From positions 45,292 to 109,291 of the forward strand of contig NZ_JBBMFD010000008.1 of NCBI RefSeq assembly GCF_040096205.1: a stretch of 64,000 nucleotides of DNA, given 5' to 3'. Positions 1 to 8,377 of this stretch are shown here, piece after piece. The number at the start of each line of letters is the position of its first letter. Position 1 is the first letter of the stretch. The notes beneath the pieces were generated by a model. The model saw nothing but the letters and a program-made list of their open reading frames with translations. It was not told where the DNA came from and did no database searches. Both the position numbers and the translations under genes were made by a program. The DNA is from Solibaculum_A intestinale. GTDB lineage: Bacteria > Bacillota > Clostridia > Oscillospirales > Acutalibacteraceae.

Positions 1-168
1 GGAAGGCATCATGTGCAGCGCGAAGCGCCCATAGGGGTTGATGATGGTGTGTCCCGCGTTGGCGCCGCCCTGGAAACGCACCACAATGTCCGATTTCGCG
101 GCGAACATATCAGTAATTTTTCCCTTGCCTTCGTCGCCCCAGTTTGCGCCTACAATCGCCTTTACCAT
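1..168 (-). CDS. purA: Adenylosuccinate synthetase, N-terminal part (cut by window edge)
   Basis: Only the first 56 codons are inside the window. The protein begins MVKAIVGANWGDEGKGK, the GTP-binding loop that opens adenylosuccinate synthetases, followed by FQGGANAGHT, a second conserved segment. The enzyme joins IMP and aspartate, using GTP, in the first step from IMP to AMP. The ATG at 166-168 has an AGGAG ribosome site about seven bases upstream. purB lies 111 bases upstream on the same strand, so the two genes of the AMP branch are probably co-transcribed. The C-terminus is beyond the left edge. Confidence 0.95.
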   Translation of the reverse strand, partial: MVKAIVGANWGDEGKGKITDMFAAKSDIVVRFQGGANAGHTIINPYGRFALHMMPS

Positions 169-279
169 GTGGTATCACTCCTAACAATCGGTTGGCCCCA
201 GGGAGATCTTCCCCCTGCGGCATGCTTTCGGCCGGGTTTTCGTTTCACTGCTTCCTTGCCGCGAAACGCTTCTTTTCCC

Positions 280-1710
280 TTAGACCTTGATTTCTACCTC
301 CACCTGACCGATGCCTTGATACCGGTCCAGGACCTCCTTGACGTCATGCTCCAAAAACTCCGTCACCTGCTGAGGCGCCCGGCCCACGTAATTCTCCGGA
401 CGGATGAGGGCTTTGAGTTCTTCCAACGTCACACCGAAGGCCGGATCCTTTGCAATCCGCTCGAGCAGATCGTTTTCGCCGCCCTCCTGCTTGATGACGC
501 GTCCCGCCTCCATGGAGTGAACCCGGATGCGCTCGTGCAGCTCCTGCCGGTCGCCGCCCCGCTTGACCGCGTCCATCATAATGTTTTCGGTGGCCATAAA
601 GGGCAGCTCCTTCATAAGCCGCTGCTCGATGACCTTGGGGTACACCACTAAGCCGTCTACCACGTTGATATACAGACTCAAAATCGCGTCCACCGCCAAA
701 AAGGCTTCCGGCACGCTGATGCGCTTGTTGGCCGAGTCGTCCAGCGTCCGCTCGAACCACTGGGTGGAAGCGGTAAGGGCGGGGTTGACCGCGTCGGCGA
801 TCACATAGCGTGCCAGCGACGCGATGCGCTCGGTGCGCATGGGGTTGCGTTTATAGGCCATGGCGGAGGAACCGATCTGCTGCTTTTCAAAGGGCTCCTC
901 AATCTCCTTGAGATGCTGCAAAAGCCGGATGTCATTCGAGAACTTAGCCGCCGACTGGGCGATGCCGGACAATACGTTTAAATACTGGCTGTCCACCTTT
1001 CTCGAATAGGTCTGCCCGGAAACCGGGAACACGCCGGGATATCCCATAATCTCCGCAATCAGGCCGTCGAGGGTACGCACCTTTTCCTGGTCCCCCTCAA
1101 ACAGCTCCAGAAAGCTCGCCTGGGTGCCGGTGGTTCCCTTGGAACCCAGCAGCTTCGCTTTGGAAAGCTGATGCTCCACATCCTCCAGATCCAGCAAAAT
1201 GTCATTGAGCCACAGCGCCGCCCGTTTTCCCACCGTGGTGGGCTGGGCAGGCTGGAAATGGGTAAAAGCCAGAGTGGGCTGGTCTTTTTGCTCGTCGGCA
1301 AACTTGGCCAGATGCCCAATCAACGTCACCAGCTTGTCGCGGATGAGGGTCAACCCTTCGTGCATCAGGATCAGATCGGTATTGTCGCCCACATAGCAGG
1401 AGGTGGCGCCCAAATGGATGATGGGGCGGGCCTTGGGGCACTGCTGGCCGTACGCGTAAACATGGGCCATCACGTCGTGACGGCATTCCCGCTCCCGCTT
1501 TTCGGCCACGTCGTAATTGATGTCGTCTGCGTGCTGCTTCATTTCCTCGATCTGCTCCTCGGTCACCGGCAGGCCAAGCTCATGCTCCGCCTGGGCCAGG
1601 GCAATCCACAGCCTGCGCCAGGTGCGGAACTTCTTGTCCGGTGAAAAAAGATAGAGCATTTCACGGCTGGCATACCGTGAGGACAGGGGGCTTTGATAGG
1701 TATCGTTCAA
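280..1710 (-). CDS. purB: Adenylosuccinate lyase
   Basis: A 476-residue protein of the fumarase/aspartase superfamily. It carries the superfamily signature as GSSAMAYKRNPMRTERI around residue 280. The enzyme removes fumarate from SAICAR and from adenylosuccinate, acting twice in purine synthesis. The start is a TTG at 1708-1710, supported by AAGGAGG about nine bases upstream; no better ATG lies nearby. The length is normal for the long clostridial form. purA follows downstream. A leader of more than 300 bases with a terminator hairpin lies upstream, so transcription attenuation is likely. Confidence 0.95.
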   Translation of the reverse strand: MNDTYQSPLSSRYASREMLYLFSPDKKFRTWRRLWIALAQAEHELGLPVTEEQIEEMKQHADDINYDVAEKRERECRHDVMAHVYAYGQQCPKARPIIHLGATSCYVGDNTDLILMHEGLTLIRDKLVTLIGHLAKFADEQKDQPTLAFTHFQPAQPTTVGKRAALWLNDILLDLEDVEHQLSKAKLLGSKGTTGTQASFLELFEGDQEKVRTLDGLIAEIMGYPGVFPVSGQTYSRKVDSQYLNVLSGIAQSAAKFSNDIRLLQHLKEIEEPFEKQQIGSSAMAYKRNPMRTERIASLARYVIADAVNPALTASTQWFERTLDDSANKRISVPEAFLAVDAILSLYINVVDGLVVYPKVIEQRLMKELPFMATENIMMDAVKRGGDRQELHERIRVHSMEAGRVIKQEGGENDLLERIAKDPAFGVTLEELKALIRPENYVGRAPQQVTEFLEHDVKEVLDRYQGIGQVEVEIKV

Positions 1711-2042
1711 AATAGAACGCCTCCTTGCGAATTTGGTAAGAATCCGTTGCCGCGAAGAGGCATACGCCCGTTCGCGCAGATTTTCTCCAGTTTACTGCAG
1801 TTTAATAGTAATACATCCGGATGGATTTGTAAAGAATTTGCTTGTAAAACGAAAAAAGCCGCGCGTCTTTGAAAAGACGTGCAGCCTGCCGGTGCGGCCC
1901 AGGATCTCCGGCTCCCGCATGAAACCGTAGAGAAGAGATTGATACCAGTTAGGAAGCGAGATGGCGGGAGCGGAGACAGGGAGAAAAGGGTAAAGATGTA
2001 AGCAAAAAGAAGAATGTAACAAGAGGAATTCTTGTTATCCCT
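1711..2042 (-). promoter_or_regulatory. Structured purB leader RNA, class not recognised
   Basis: No gene is seen here. The transcript would start with a perfect 7-bp inverted repeat TAACAAG/CTTGTTA (2017-2037), run through a strikingly pyrimidine-rich tract, form a 12-bp stem with a one-base bulge (1964-1975 pairing with 1906-1918, about 45 bases between), then meet the terminator at 1852-1885, and finally reach purB. I could not match it to a known guanine, PRPP or T-box leader. Confidence 0.5.
1852..1885 (-). terminator. Intrinsic terminator inside the purB leader (attenuator)
   Basis: Read on the minus strand, a stem of about 13 base pairs with one A-C mismatch and one G-T pair (1858-1885, two-base loop) is followed directly by six T. 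It sits between the purB promoter and the purB start, so it would end transcription early unless refolded. A 12-bp stem just upstream in the transcript (1964-1975 with 1906-1918) could be part of the sensing domain. Confidence 0.7.
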
Positions 2043-2071
2043 ATTATAAAAACACGCTCGAACCCTGTCAA
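2043..2071 (-). promoter_or_regulatory. Sigma-A promoter of purB
   Basis: On the minus strand a perfect TTGACA (2066-2071) and a perfect TATAAT (2043-2048) are separated by 17 bases. The inverted repeat at 2017-2037 begins at about the expected transcription start, so it may be an operator or a 5-prime hairpin. Confidence 0.85.
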
Positions 2072-2105
2072 TACGATATGCCAAACTTTAATCTTTGTAT
2101 ACAAT

Positions 2106-2993
2106 TTATACTGCGAGTAAATGATCGAGGAAATCCCGGATTTGTTCCATCGCCTGGTTGGTCTCCGGCAGATCAAACACATGGAACACATGCCACATGC
2201 CGTCGAACACCGATAGGGTTACCGGTACGCCGCATTCTTCCAGTCTTTTCTTCAAAAGCAGCGAGTCTCCCAGCAGCACCTCGTTGGTACCCGCCTGGAT
2301 GAGAACCGGGGGAAACCCGGCCAAATCCCCGTACACCGGCGACAGATAAGGGGTCCCAAGCGGCGTTCCCGCCGCGTAATGCAGGGCGGACAGGTGCAGC
2401 CCCTCGCTTTCGATGATGGGGTCGTCCTGGGCCCGGGTACGATGGGAGGAAACCGACCCGGTCAGGTCGGTCCAGGGGGAAAGGCAAACGATCCCGCCGG
2501 GCAGCGGCTCATCCCTGTCTTTGAGGCACAAAGCCAGCGCCAGCGAAAGACCGCCGCCCGCCGAGTCTCCGGCCAAGACAATCCGGCCCGGTTCGATTCC
2601 TTCCCTGCACAGATGCCGAAAGACGGCCAGAGCGTCGTCCAAAGCGGCAGGGAACGGATGCTCTGGCGCCAGACGGTAGTCATAGGAAAGGACGCGCCGC
2701 CCGGTATCCTGTGCCAGGACCGACGCCAGCGCCCGGCTGGAGGTCAACGACCCGCCTTCGTAGGCGCCCCCGTGGGAATAGAGGATCACCCGGTCCCCCC
2801 TTTCCTTTGCCGGGACAATCCACTCCGCCGGCCGAGGGCCGGGGGCCGGCGCCACCCGCAGATCAGGCGGCATCTTTTTGAGCTTTCCTAAAAAATCCGA
2901 CCCGGCACGTTTGAGATCCAGGTTCAGATTACAAATCACCGGCTTTACGCTGCGCAATAGTCCCAGCATCGCCGCGCTCTTCTTGCTTTGCAT
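2106..2993 (-). CDS. Alpha/beta hydrolase, hormone-sensitive-lipase-type esterase
   Basis: About 295 residues. The oxyanion-hole motif HGGAYEGGS and the nucleophile motif GDSAGGG are both present, as in the HSL (family IV) carboxylesterases. The C-terminal DGMWHVFHVF supplies the likely catalytic histidine. It should cleave esters of small acyl groups in the cytoplasm; no signal peptide is visible. The start chosen is the ATG at 2991-2993 with GGAGGGG just upstream; a longer open frame to 3257 has no good ribosome site. The natural substrate cannot be told from sequence. Confidence 0.85.
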   Translation of the reverse strand: MQSKKSAAMLGLLRSVKPVICNLNLDLKRAGSDFLGKLKKMPPDLRVAPAPGPRPAEWIVPAKERGDRVILYSHGGAYEGGSLTSSRALASVLAQDTGRRVLSYDYRLAPEHPFPAALDDALAVFRHLCREGIEPGRIVLAGDSAGGGLSLALALCLKDRDEPLPGGIVCLSPWTDLTGSVSSHRTRAQDDPIIESEGLHLSALHYAAGTPLGTPYLSPVYGDLAGFPPVLIQAGTNEVLLGDSLLLKKRLEECGVPVTLSVFDGMWHVFHVFDLPETNQAMEQIRDFLDHLLAV

Positions 2994-3117
2994 ACTTCCC
3001 CTCCATGTTCCAGCCGCCTTTTCCCTCTCCATGGAGAAACGGCCTAAGTCTGCCACCTCTTCCCCCGTCGGCACCCAAAGCAAGGCAACCGCATTTCGCT
3101 GTTGACCTCCTCGCTCC

Positions 3118-4098
3118 CTATTCCGGCAAAATCTCCAAAAACGCCGCCAGGCCGCCCCGCCTTCCGCCGGTGGCCCGGTGGGAAAAAAGCAGGTCGCTGT
3201 GGCAACAGGTGCAGATCCCCGAGACCGTGATCTGCGTTTGCGGAATCCCGGCGCCAACGAGCAGCTGCCGGTTTAGCTCCCACAAATCCAGCTGATAGCG
3301 GCCGTTTTCCTTGGGGAAAAGCACCTGCTCGAGGTGAATCCCCGAAAGTGCCCGCACCCGATCGGCCACCGCGTCGTCCACCTCATAACAGCATTTCCCA
3401 ATGGAAGGGCCTACGGCCGCCTTGAGGTCTCTAGGGTCGGTGCCGAATTCCTCCCGCATCCGTTTTACGGTGATGGGACCGATGGACGATACCGTTCCCC
3501 GCCAGCCCGCATGAGTTAGGCCGATGGCCTTGTGCACCGGGTCGAGAAAGAACAGGGGGACGCAGTCGGCATAATGGGTAACCAGGGTAAGGCCCGGCAC
3601 ATCGGTAATCAATCCATCCACACTCTGGTAATCCTTCTTCCGCCTGATCCCTTTTCCACGGTCCTCTTCCGTTACCCGGCGGATCACCGTATGGTGATCC
3701 TGGGCGGAAAAGACCAAACTTTGCGGGTCAAACCCGGCGGCCAGGGAAATGCGCCGGTAGTTTTCCCGTACATTTTCGTCCGGGTCTCCCCGGCCGAAGC
3801 TCAGGTTGAGCGCCGCGAATTCCCCTTCGCTCACCCCGCCCAAACGGGTGGAAAAGGCATGGCGGAACCCGAGTTCCTCCGAAAGGGCCGGGAATGTCAG
3901 AAACCCCACCCCATCCTTTTGCTCGAGCCTCATATTCCCAATGGAGTTCATTTTAAAACGCCCCTTTCCTTTGCTGCGTGATTCGCAGGCCATCGGCCTG
4001 CCAGACTGCGCGTGGTGGGAACGGCATTCCTCGCACCGCCCATACCGGGGACAACGTTTCCTGCGGCATGGGCAGGGGGATTTCACCGGTGTTTGCAC
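3118..4098 (-). CDS. PgeF/YfiH-type laccase-domain protein with Cys-rich N-terminal extension
   Basis: The body (from Met50) is a YfiH/PgeF family protein, linked in the literature to peptidoglycan editing and purine-nucleoside activity. It shows THYADCVPLFF, THAGWRGTVSS, VGPSIGKCCYEV and CTCCHSDLLFSHR, the metal-binding Cys/His set. The first 49 residues form a separate small domain with six Cys (9, 11, 16, 22, 25, 38) and His28-His29, resembling stand-alone small Cys-rich proteins of Clostridia as I recall them. The GTG at 4096-4098 has a perfect AAGGAGGG site; an inner ATG at 3949-3951 has a weaker GGAAAGGGG site. The two may be a true fusion or two nested starts. Confidence 0.8.
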   Translation of the reverse strand: MQTPVKSPCPCRRKRCPRYGRCEECRSHHAQSGRPMACESRSKGKGRFKMNSIGNMRLEQKDGVGFLTFPALSEELGFRHAFSTRLGGVSEGEFAALNLSFGRGDPDENVRENYRRISLAAGFDPQSLVFSAQDHHTVIRRVTEEDRGKGIRRKKDYQSVDGLITDVPGLTLVTHYADCVPLFFLDPVHKAIGLTHAGWRGTVSSIGPITVKRMREEFGTDPRDLKAAVGPSIGKCCYEVDDAVADRVRALSGIHLEQVLFPKENGRYQLDLWELNRQLLVGAGIPQTQITVSGICTCCHSDLLFSHRATGGRRGGLAAFLEILPE

Positions 4099-4210
4099 AA
4101 AACTCCCTCCTTGGTTTTCTCCTTTGTTCTTTTTGCCAATGCCAGCCTTGGATGTTCCGCGGCGCTTCTTCTATTGTATGCCATTCGGGCTTCTTTGAAC
4201 CAACATAGAA

Positions 4211-4245
4211 AAATCCCGCGACGAAGCCCACCCGCCGCGGGATTT
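4211..4245 (-). terminator. Terminator of the hexuronate operon
   Basis: A perfect 10-bp inverted repeat AAATCCCGCG/CGCGGGATTT with a 15-base loop, followed on the minus strand by a T run. It lies about 75 bases beyond the stop codon of the last gene of the operon. Confidence 0.8.
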
Positions 4246-4321
4246 CCGCCCGTTCGCTGCAGGACCCGCCAGCGCAAACGGACACGTCATTTGCCTATTG
4301 TGAAGGAAGAAAAGGCGCTTG

Positions 4322-5110
4322 TCAAGCTCTTGCCAGAGCTTCCCGGATAATTTTGCTGTCCCAGTCGTTTTCCAGCGGGTCGCCGATGCACTCGGAGGAC
4401 ATCCGCCCGTCGTACCCGGCGGCCTTCAGCGCCGCGAAGAACGGTATGCATTCCTCCAGCTCCTCACCCCGGGGGAAATACCGGGTGGGCGAAGAAATGT
4501 GCGTGTGCCCCAGCTTGCCGGACTCGGCCGCTTGCGCCACAATGGACACATCCTCATGGTCCACGCACATGTGATAGTAGTCCAGCAGAATGCCCACGCT
4601 GGGATGGTCCACCTGGCGCATCAGCGCAAGGCCTTCGGCGCCGGAATTGATGAGGTTTGTCTCCGTATGGTTGAGTGGTTCGATGACGATGGTAATGCCG
4701 TACTTTTTCGCCACGTCGCCCAGCTGATAGGTAAGCTCCGCCATCTGCTGAAAGGCATCCTCCTTAGAGAAGCCTTCCGGCACCTTGCGGGCCGCGCCCG
4801 AGCCCAGCACCGACGTTTTCACGCCCAGGGACGCCGCCTTATAAAGAGCTTTGTCGGTATACTCAAGCAGGCTTTTTACGTCCACATTCGGGCCGGTCAG
4901 CGGCGCCGAACCGGAGAAGAAAATATTGGTCGCCTCGGTCTTGAGGCCCGCCGCCTCACAGGCGGCGCCAAACTCTTTGAGCTGTGCGTCGGTCATATCT
5001 GCCAGCTTGCACAGCGCCACTTCCACATAATCGTAGCCAAGCCGTTTTTTTGCCAGGGGGAGTTTCTCCGCAGCATGTTCAAAGTCGCCAAAGCAAAGGC
5101 CGAATCGCAT
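4322..5110 (-). CDS. Sugar phosphate isomerase/epimerase-type TIM-barrel protein
   Basis: 262 residues, AP-endonuclease-2-like TIM barrel. The metal-binding Glu is in IVIEPLNHTE, followed by GILLDYYHM and LGHTHISS, which hold the other expected metal ligands. Such proteins isomerise or epimerise ketoses or keto-uronates. It is the last gene of the operon, 42 bases after the SDR gene, with an AAAGGA site before its ATG. It differs clearly from the two other isomerase-like proteins upstream in the same operon. The exact substrate is not readable. Confidence 0.8.
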   Translation of the reverse strand: MRFGLCFGDFEHAAEKLPLAKKRLGYDYVEVALCKLADMTDAQLKEFGAACEAAGLKTEATNIFFSGSAPLTGPNVDVKSLLEYTDKALYKAASLGVKTSVLGSGAARKVPEGFSKEDAFQQMAELTYQLGDVAKKYGITIVIEPLNHTETNLINSGAEGLALMRQVDHPSVGILLDYYHMCVDHEDVSIVAQAAESGKLGHTHISSPTRYFPRGEELEECIPFFAALKAAGYDGRMSSECIGDPLENDWDSKIIREALARA

Positions 5111-5152
5111 GGTTATCGCATCCTTTCCGTTGAGAAAATGTTGATTGTGATC

Positions 5153-5998
5153 TTACACGCCCGAGTAGGCGGAGAACCCACCGTCTACGGGGATGACCGT
5201 ACCGGTGACAAAACCGGAGGCCGCGTCGCACAAAAGCCACAGCAGCGTGCCGGTCAGTTCCTCCGCTTCCCCGAAGCGGCCCATGGGGGTGGCCCGGAGA
5301 ATTTTGTCGGTGCGTGCGGTGGGCCTGCCGCTCTCGTCAAACAGCAGAGCCCTATTCTGATTGGTCACAAAGAAGCCCGGGGCAATGGCGTTGACCCGTA
5401 CTCCCGCCTTGGCAAAATAAACCGCCATCCACTGGGTCAGGTTGGACACCGCCGCCTTCGCGCCCGAATAAGCCGGGATTTTGGTCAGCGGGCGAAAGGC
5501 GTTCATGGAGGAGATGTTGATGATATTGCCGCCCCGGCCCGCCATGTTCTTGGCGAAGACCTGAGTGGTCAGCAGGGTGGCCATGTAGTTGAGGTTAAGC
5601 ACAAACTGCACGCCGGAAGGGTCCAGGTCAAAGAAAGTCTTCACCTGGCCGATAGCGGCCGGGTCGAGCTGCTCGTCGTCGGTGGTGCCCCGGGGATGGT
5701 TGCCGCCCGCGCCGTTGATGAGGATGTCGGGGGTGCCAAGGCGCTTCTCCACTTCCTCGGACGCTTTCTGAAGGCTTTGCACATCTAAGCAGTCGGCCGC
5801 CACCGCAATCGCCTCGCCGCCCTCTTGGCCAATCTCGTCGGCCACCTTCCGGGCCGCGTCCTGATTCAAGTCCAAAACCGCCACCTTTGCGCCGCACTGG
5901 GCTATGGTCTTGGCAAAAGCTGAGCAAAGGACTCCTCCCCCGCCCGTGACCACCGCAACCTTGCCCTTCAAATCAATGTCAAACGGAAGCTTTGCCAT
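5153..5998 (-). CDS. uxuB: SDR-family oxidoreductase, probable D-mannonate oxidoreductase (fructuronate reductase)
   Basis: 281 residues. The Rossmann motif TGGGGVLCSAFA, NGAGGN, the catalytic Ser of INISSMNAF and the YSGAK active-site Tyr/Lys are present. Its length, the PFDIDLKGKVAVVTGG start and the extra loop after NGAGGNHP resemble Bacillus UxuB/YjmF, which interconverts fructuronate and mannonate with NAD(P)H. Position right after uxuA supports this. The start is the ATG at 5996-5998 with AAGGAGA upstream; a longer frame overlaps uxuA. The symbol is assigned by context and similarity, not by proof. Confidence 0.8.
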   Translation of the reverse strand: MAKLPFDIDLKGKVAVVTGGGGVLCSAFAKTIAQCGAKVAVLDLNQDAARKVADEIGQEGGEAIAVAADCLDVQSLQKASEEVEKRLGTPDILINGAGGNHPRGTTDDEQLDPAAIGQVKTFFDLDPSGVQFVLNLNYMATLLTTQVFAKNMAGRGGNIINISSMNAFRPLTKIPAYSGAKAAVSNLTQWMAVYFAKAGVRVNAIAPGFFVTNQNRALLFDESGRPTARTDKILRATPMGRFGEAEELTGTLLWLLCDAASGFVTGTVIPVDGGFSAYSGV

Positions 5999-6030
5999 AT
6001 CGCTGTCTCCTTTTCGTTTGGATCCTTGGG

Positions 6031-7074
6031 TCATTTTTTCTTGCGGATGGCTTCCCACAATCCCGTGAGATAGCACGCGCCCAGCGCCCGGTCGTAAAGG
6101 CCGTAGCCCGGCCGTCCTTCCTCGCCCCAGATCATCCGCCCGTGGTCGGGGCGCATATATCCGTCGAAGCCGGTTTCGTACAGGGCGGTGAGCAGCGCCG
6201 CCATATCCAAAGACCCGCAGGCAGAGGGATGGGCCGCTTCTTCAAAGGAACGCCCGCCGGTATTCTTGATGTTGCGGGCATGAACAAAATGAAAACGGTG
6301 CTCGGGGCCGAACCGGCGGATGATCCCTTCCAGGTCGTTGTCCGGGTCGGCGCCCAGCGAACCAAAGCAAAGGGTAACGCCGTTGCGCTTGCTTTTGTTA
6401 AGCGCAAAAAGCCGTTGGTAGCTGTCCGCCCCGGTGATGATCCGGGGCAGGCCGAAGATGGGCCAGGGCGGATCGTCTGGATGGATGGCCATGTTCACCC
6501 CGTATTCCTCGCAAACCGGGATGACCGCGTCCAAAAACCGGCCCAGATTGCGCCACAAATCCTCTTCGCTCACCTTTGCGTACCGCTCCATGAGCGTTCT
6601 CAGCTCGTCCCTCGTGTAGCTTTCGTCCCACCCGGGCAGGCTCAGCTCGCTTTTGACCGGGTCGATGGAACAAACGGTTTCGTCGTCGTAGGCCAGGGCA
6701 GTGGAGCCATCCGGCAGCGGTCTTTTCAGCTCGCTTCGCGTCCAGTCGAACACCGGCATAAAATTGTAGCAGATACACTTGACTCCCGCCTTGCCCAGAC
6801 GGCGGACGTTTTCGCAGTAGTTCTCGATGTATTTTTCGCAGCCAGGCGCGCCCAGCTTGATGTCCTCATGGACCGGCACGCTCTCAATGACCTCAAACGC
6901 AAGGCCCTTTTCCTCAGCCTGCCGCTTAAGCGCGTCAATGTCCTCCTGGGGCCAAACCTCGCCTACCGGCACGGTGTACACCGCGGTGACCACGCCGGAC
7001 ATGCAGGGAATTTGGCGAATGTGGTCGAGGGTTACCGGATCGTCCGGCCCGTACCACCGAAAGGTCATGTTCAA
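6031..7074 (-). CDS. uxuA: D-mannonate dehydratase
   Basis: 347 residues beginning with MNMTFRWYGPDDPVTL, the hallmark UxuA N-terminus, and including VVTAVYTVPVGEVW, CYNFMPVFDWTRS, NMAIHPDDPPW and HFVHARNIK. The enzyme dehydrates D-mannonate to 2-keto-3-deoxygluconate with a divalent metal. A TTG at 7072-7074 lies nine bases after AGAGGAGG; an ATG two codons on is possible but further from the site. It sits in the middle of a sugar-acid operon. A 127-base gap upstream has a small hairpin and possibly a weak internal promoter (TTGACA at 7137-7142). Confidence 0.93.
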   Translation of the reverse strand: MNMTFRWYGPDDPVTLDHIRQIPCMSGVVTAVYTVPVGEVWPQEDIDALKRQAEEKGLAFEVIESVPVHEDIKLGAPGCEKYIENYCENVRRLGKAGVKCICYNFMPVFDWTRSELKRPLPDGSTALAYDDETVCSIDPVKSELSLPGWDESYTRDELRTLMERYAKVSEEDLWRNLGRFLDAVIPVCEEYGVNMAIHPDDPPWPIFGLPRIITGADSYQRLFALNKSKRNGVTLCFGSLGADPDNDLEGIIRRFGPEHRFHFVHARNIKNTGGRSFEEAAHPSACGSLDMAALLTALYETGFDGYMRPDHGRMIWGEEGRPGYGLYDRALGACYLTGLWEAIRKKK

Positions 7075-7201
7075 AACGGCGTTCCTCCTCTGCTGTATTC
7101 CAATACGTAATTTTTATTTCAAATATTTCTAATCGTTGTCAACATAGCCGTCCTCCGGGCCCTTCCTTGCAGCCGGAAGGATTCGATCAAATCGGTCTTT
7201 C

Positions 7202-8377
7202 TTACTTTTTCTGCACGTTATAGGAACCGGAGGTATCCGCAAAGACCGCTTGGGTGTTCTTCACCACCGAGGTGGCCACCCGCTTTTGCAGCTCGTTGTA
7301 GAACAGGTCCTCGTCAAAGGGGATGTCCACGGTCCTGTCCAGCCAGGAGGACAGGTGCATGGCGTTGGAGAGGGTCAGGCCGTTGATGCCCTCCTCGCCT
7401 CTGGCCACCAGCGGCTCGCCCCGCAGGATGGCGCCGCCGAAGGCGCGCAGCACGCCCTGGTGCTGGGGGGACAAGCCGTCGGTTTCCACGTCCACAACCT
7501 CCACCGCCGGCTGGCCGAACACATCCGAGCGGTTGGTGGCGTTAAATTCCTTCTGGCCGGGGGTAATCTTCCACAGCTTCAGTTTTTCATCCTCGCACAC
7601 CAGCTTGCCGCCGTCACAGGTGATTTCAAACCGGTTGGTGCCCGGCGCGTCGGACACGCTGGTGACAAACACGCCGGACGCGCCGTTTGCGTATTCAAAA
7701 TAGGCGGTCACGTCGTCCTCCACCTCAATGTCGCGCCACAGGCCGTTGTGGCAGAAGGCCCGCATTCTCACCGGCATACCGCAGATCCACTGGAGAAGGT
7801 CCAGGTTGTGGGGGCACTGGTTTAAGAGCACGCCGCCGCCCTCGCCCTTCCAGGTAGCGCGCCAGGAGCCGGAGTCGTAATAAAACTGAGAGCGGTACCA
7901 GTTGGTCACGATCCAGTTGACCCGCTTGATCTCGCCCAGCTCGCCGCTGTGCACCAGCTCGTGCATCTTGCGGTAAATGTGGTTGGTGCGCTGGTTGAAC
8001 ATCAGGGCAAACACCCGGTCGCTCTTGGCGGCAGCCTCGTTCATTTCCCGCACCTGCTTGGTATACACGCCCGCGGGCTTTTCGCACAGCACATGCAGGT
8101 TGTGCTCCAATGCCTCAATGACCAGAGGCGGGTGGGAATAGTGGGGAACGGCGATGGTCACCGCGTCCACCAGCCCGCTTTCCATCAGGGCGGTGGCGTT
8201 GTCAAAGAGCGTTACCTCTTCGCCCACCTGGGTCTTGGCCCACTCCAGGCGCTGGGGATTGATGTCCGCTACGGCAGTGAGCACCAAATCGTCCCCGCAC
8301 TCGTGGTCGCGGATCATACGCACATGGCCGGAACCCATGTTGCCGATGCCGATTACGCCGACTCTTACCTTATCCAT
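7202..8377 (-). CDS. Gfo/Idh/MocA family oxidoreductase
   Basis: 391 residues. The N-terminal Rossmann motif is GVIGIGNMGSGH, and the family Lys lies in CEKPAG. A GGGVLLNQCPHNLDLLQW segment supplies the conserved catalytic-site His/Asp. These NAD(P)-dependent enzymes oxidise or reduce sugars, inositols or amino sugars. The gene overlaps the preceding isomerase gene by 13 bases, which suggests coupled translation. The combination with two isomerase-like proteins is typical of catabolism of rare sugars or cyclitols. Confidence 0.88.
   Translation of the reverse strand: MDKVRVGVIGIGNMGSGHVRMIRDHECGDDLVLTAVADINPQRLEWAKTQVGEEVTLFDNATALMESGLVDAVTIAVPHYSHPPLVIEALEHNLHVLCEKPAGVYTKQVREMNEAAAKSDRVFALMFNQRTNHIYRKMHELVHSGELGEIKRVNWIVTNWYRSQFYYDSGSWRATWKGEGGGVLLNQCPHNLDLLQWICGMPVRMRAFCHNGLWRDIEVEDDVTAYFEYANGASGVFVTSVSDAPGTNRFEITCDGGKLVCEDEKLKLWKITPGQKEFNATNRSDVFGQPAVEVVDVETDGLSPQHQGVLRAFGGAILRGEPLVARGEEGINGLTLSNAMHLSSWLDRTVDIPFDEDLFYNELQKRVATSVVKNTQAVFADTSGSYNVQKK

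Noticed and set aside
1886..1905. Possible T-box sequence in the purB leader
   Set aside because: The stretch only loosely resembles the T-box core; the UGGN bases that pair with tRNA are absent, and purB is not an amino-acid gene.
2106..3257. Longer start for the esterase
   Set aside because: The extra 88 codons overlap the PgeF gene and have no ribosome site, while the ATG at 2993 has a strong one.
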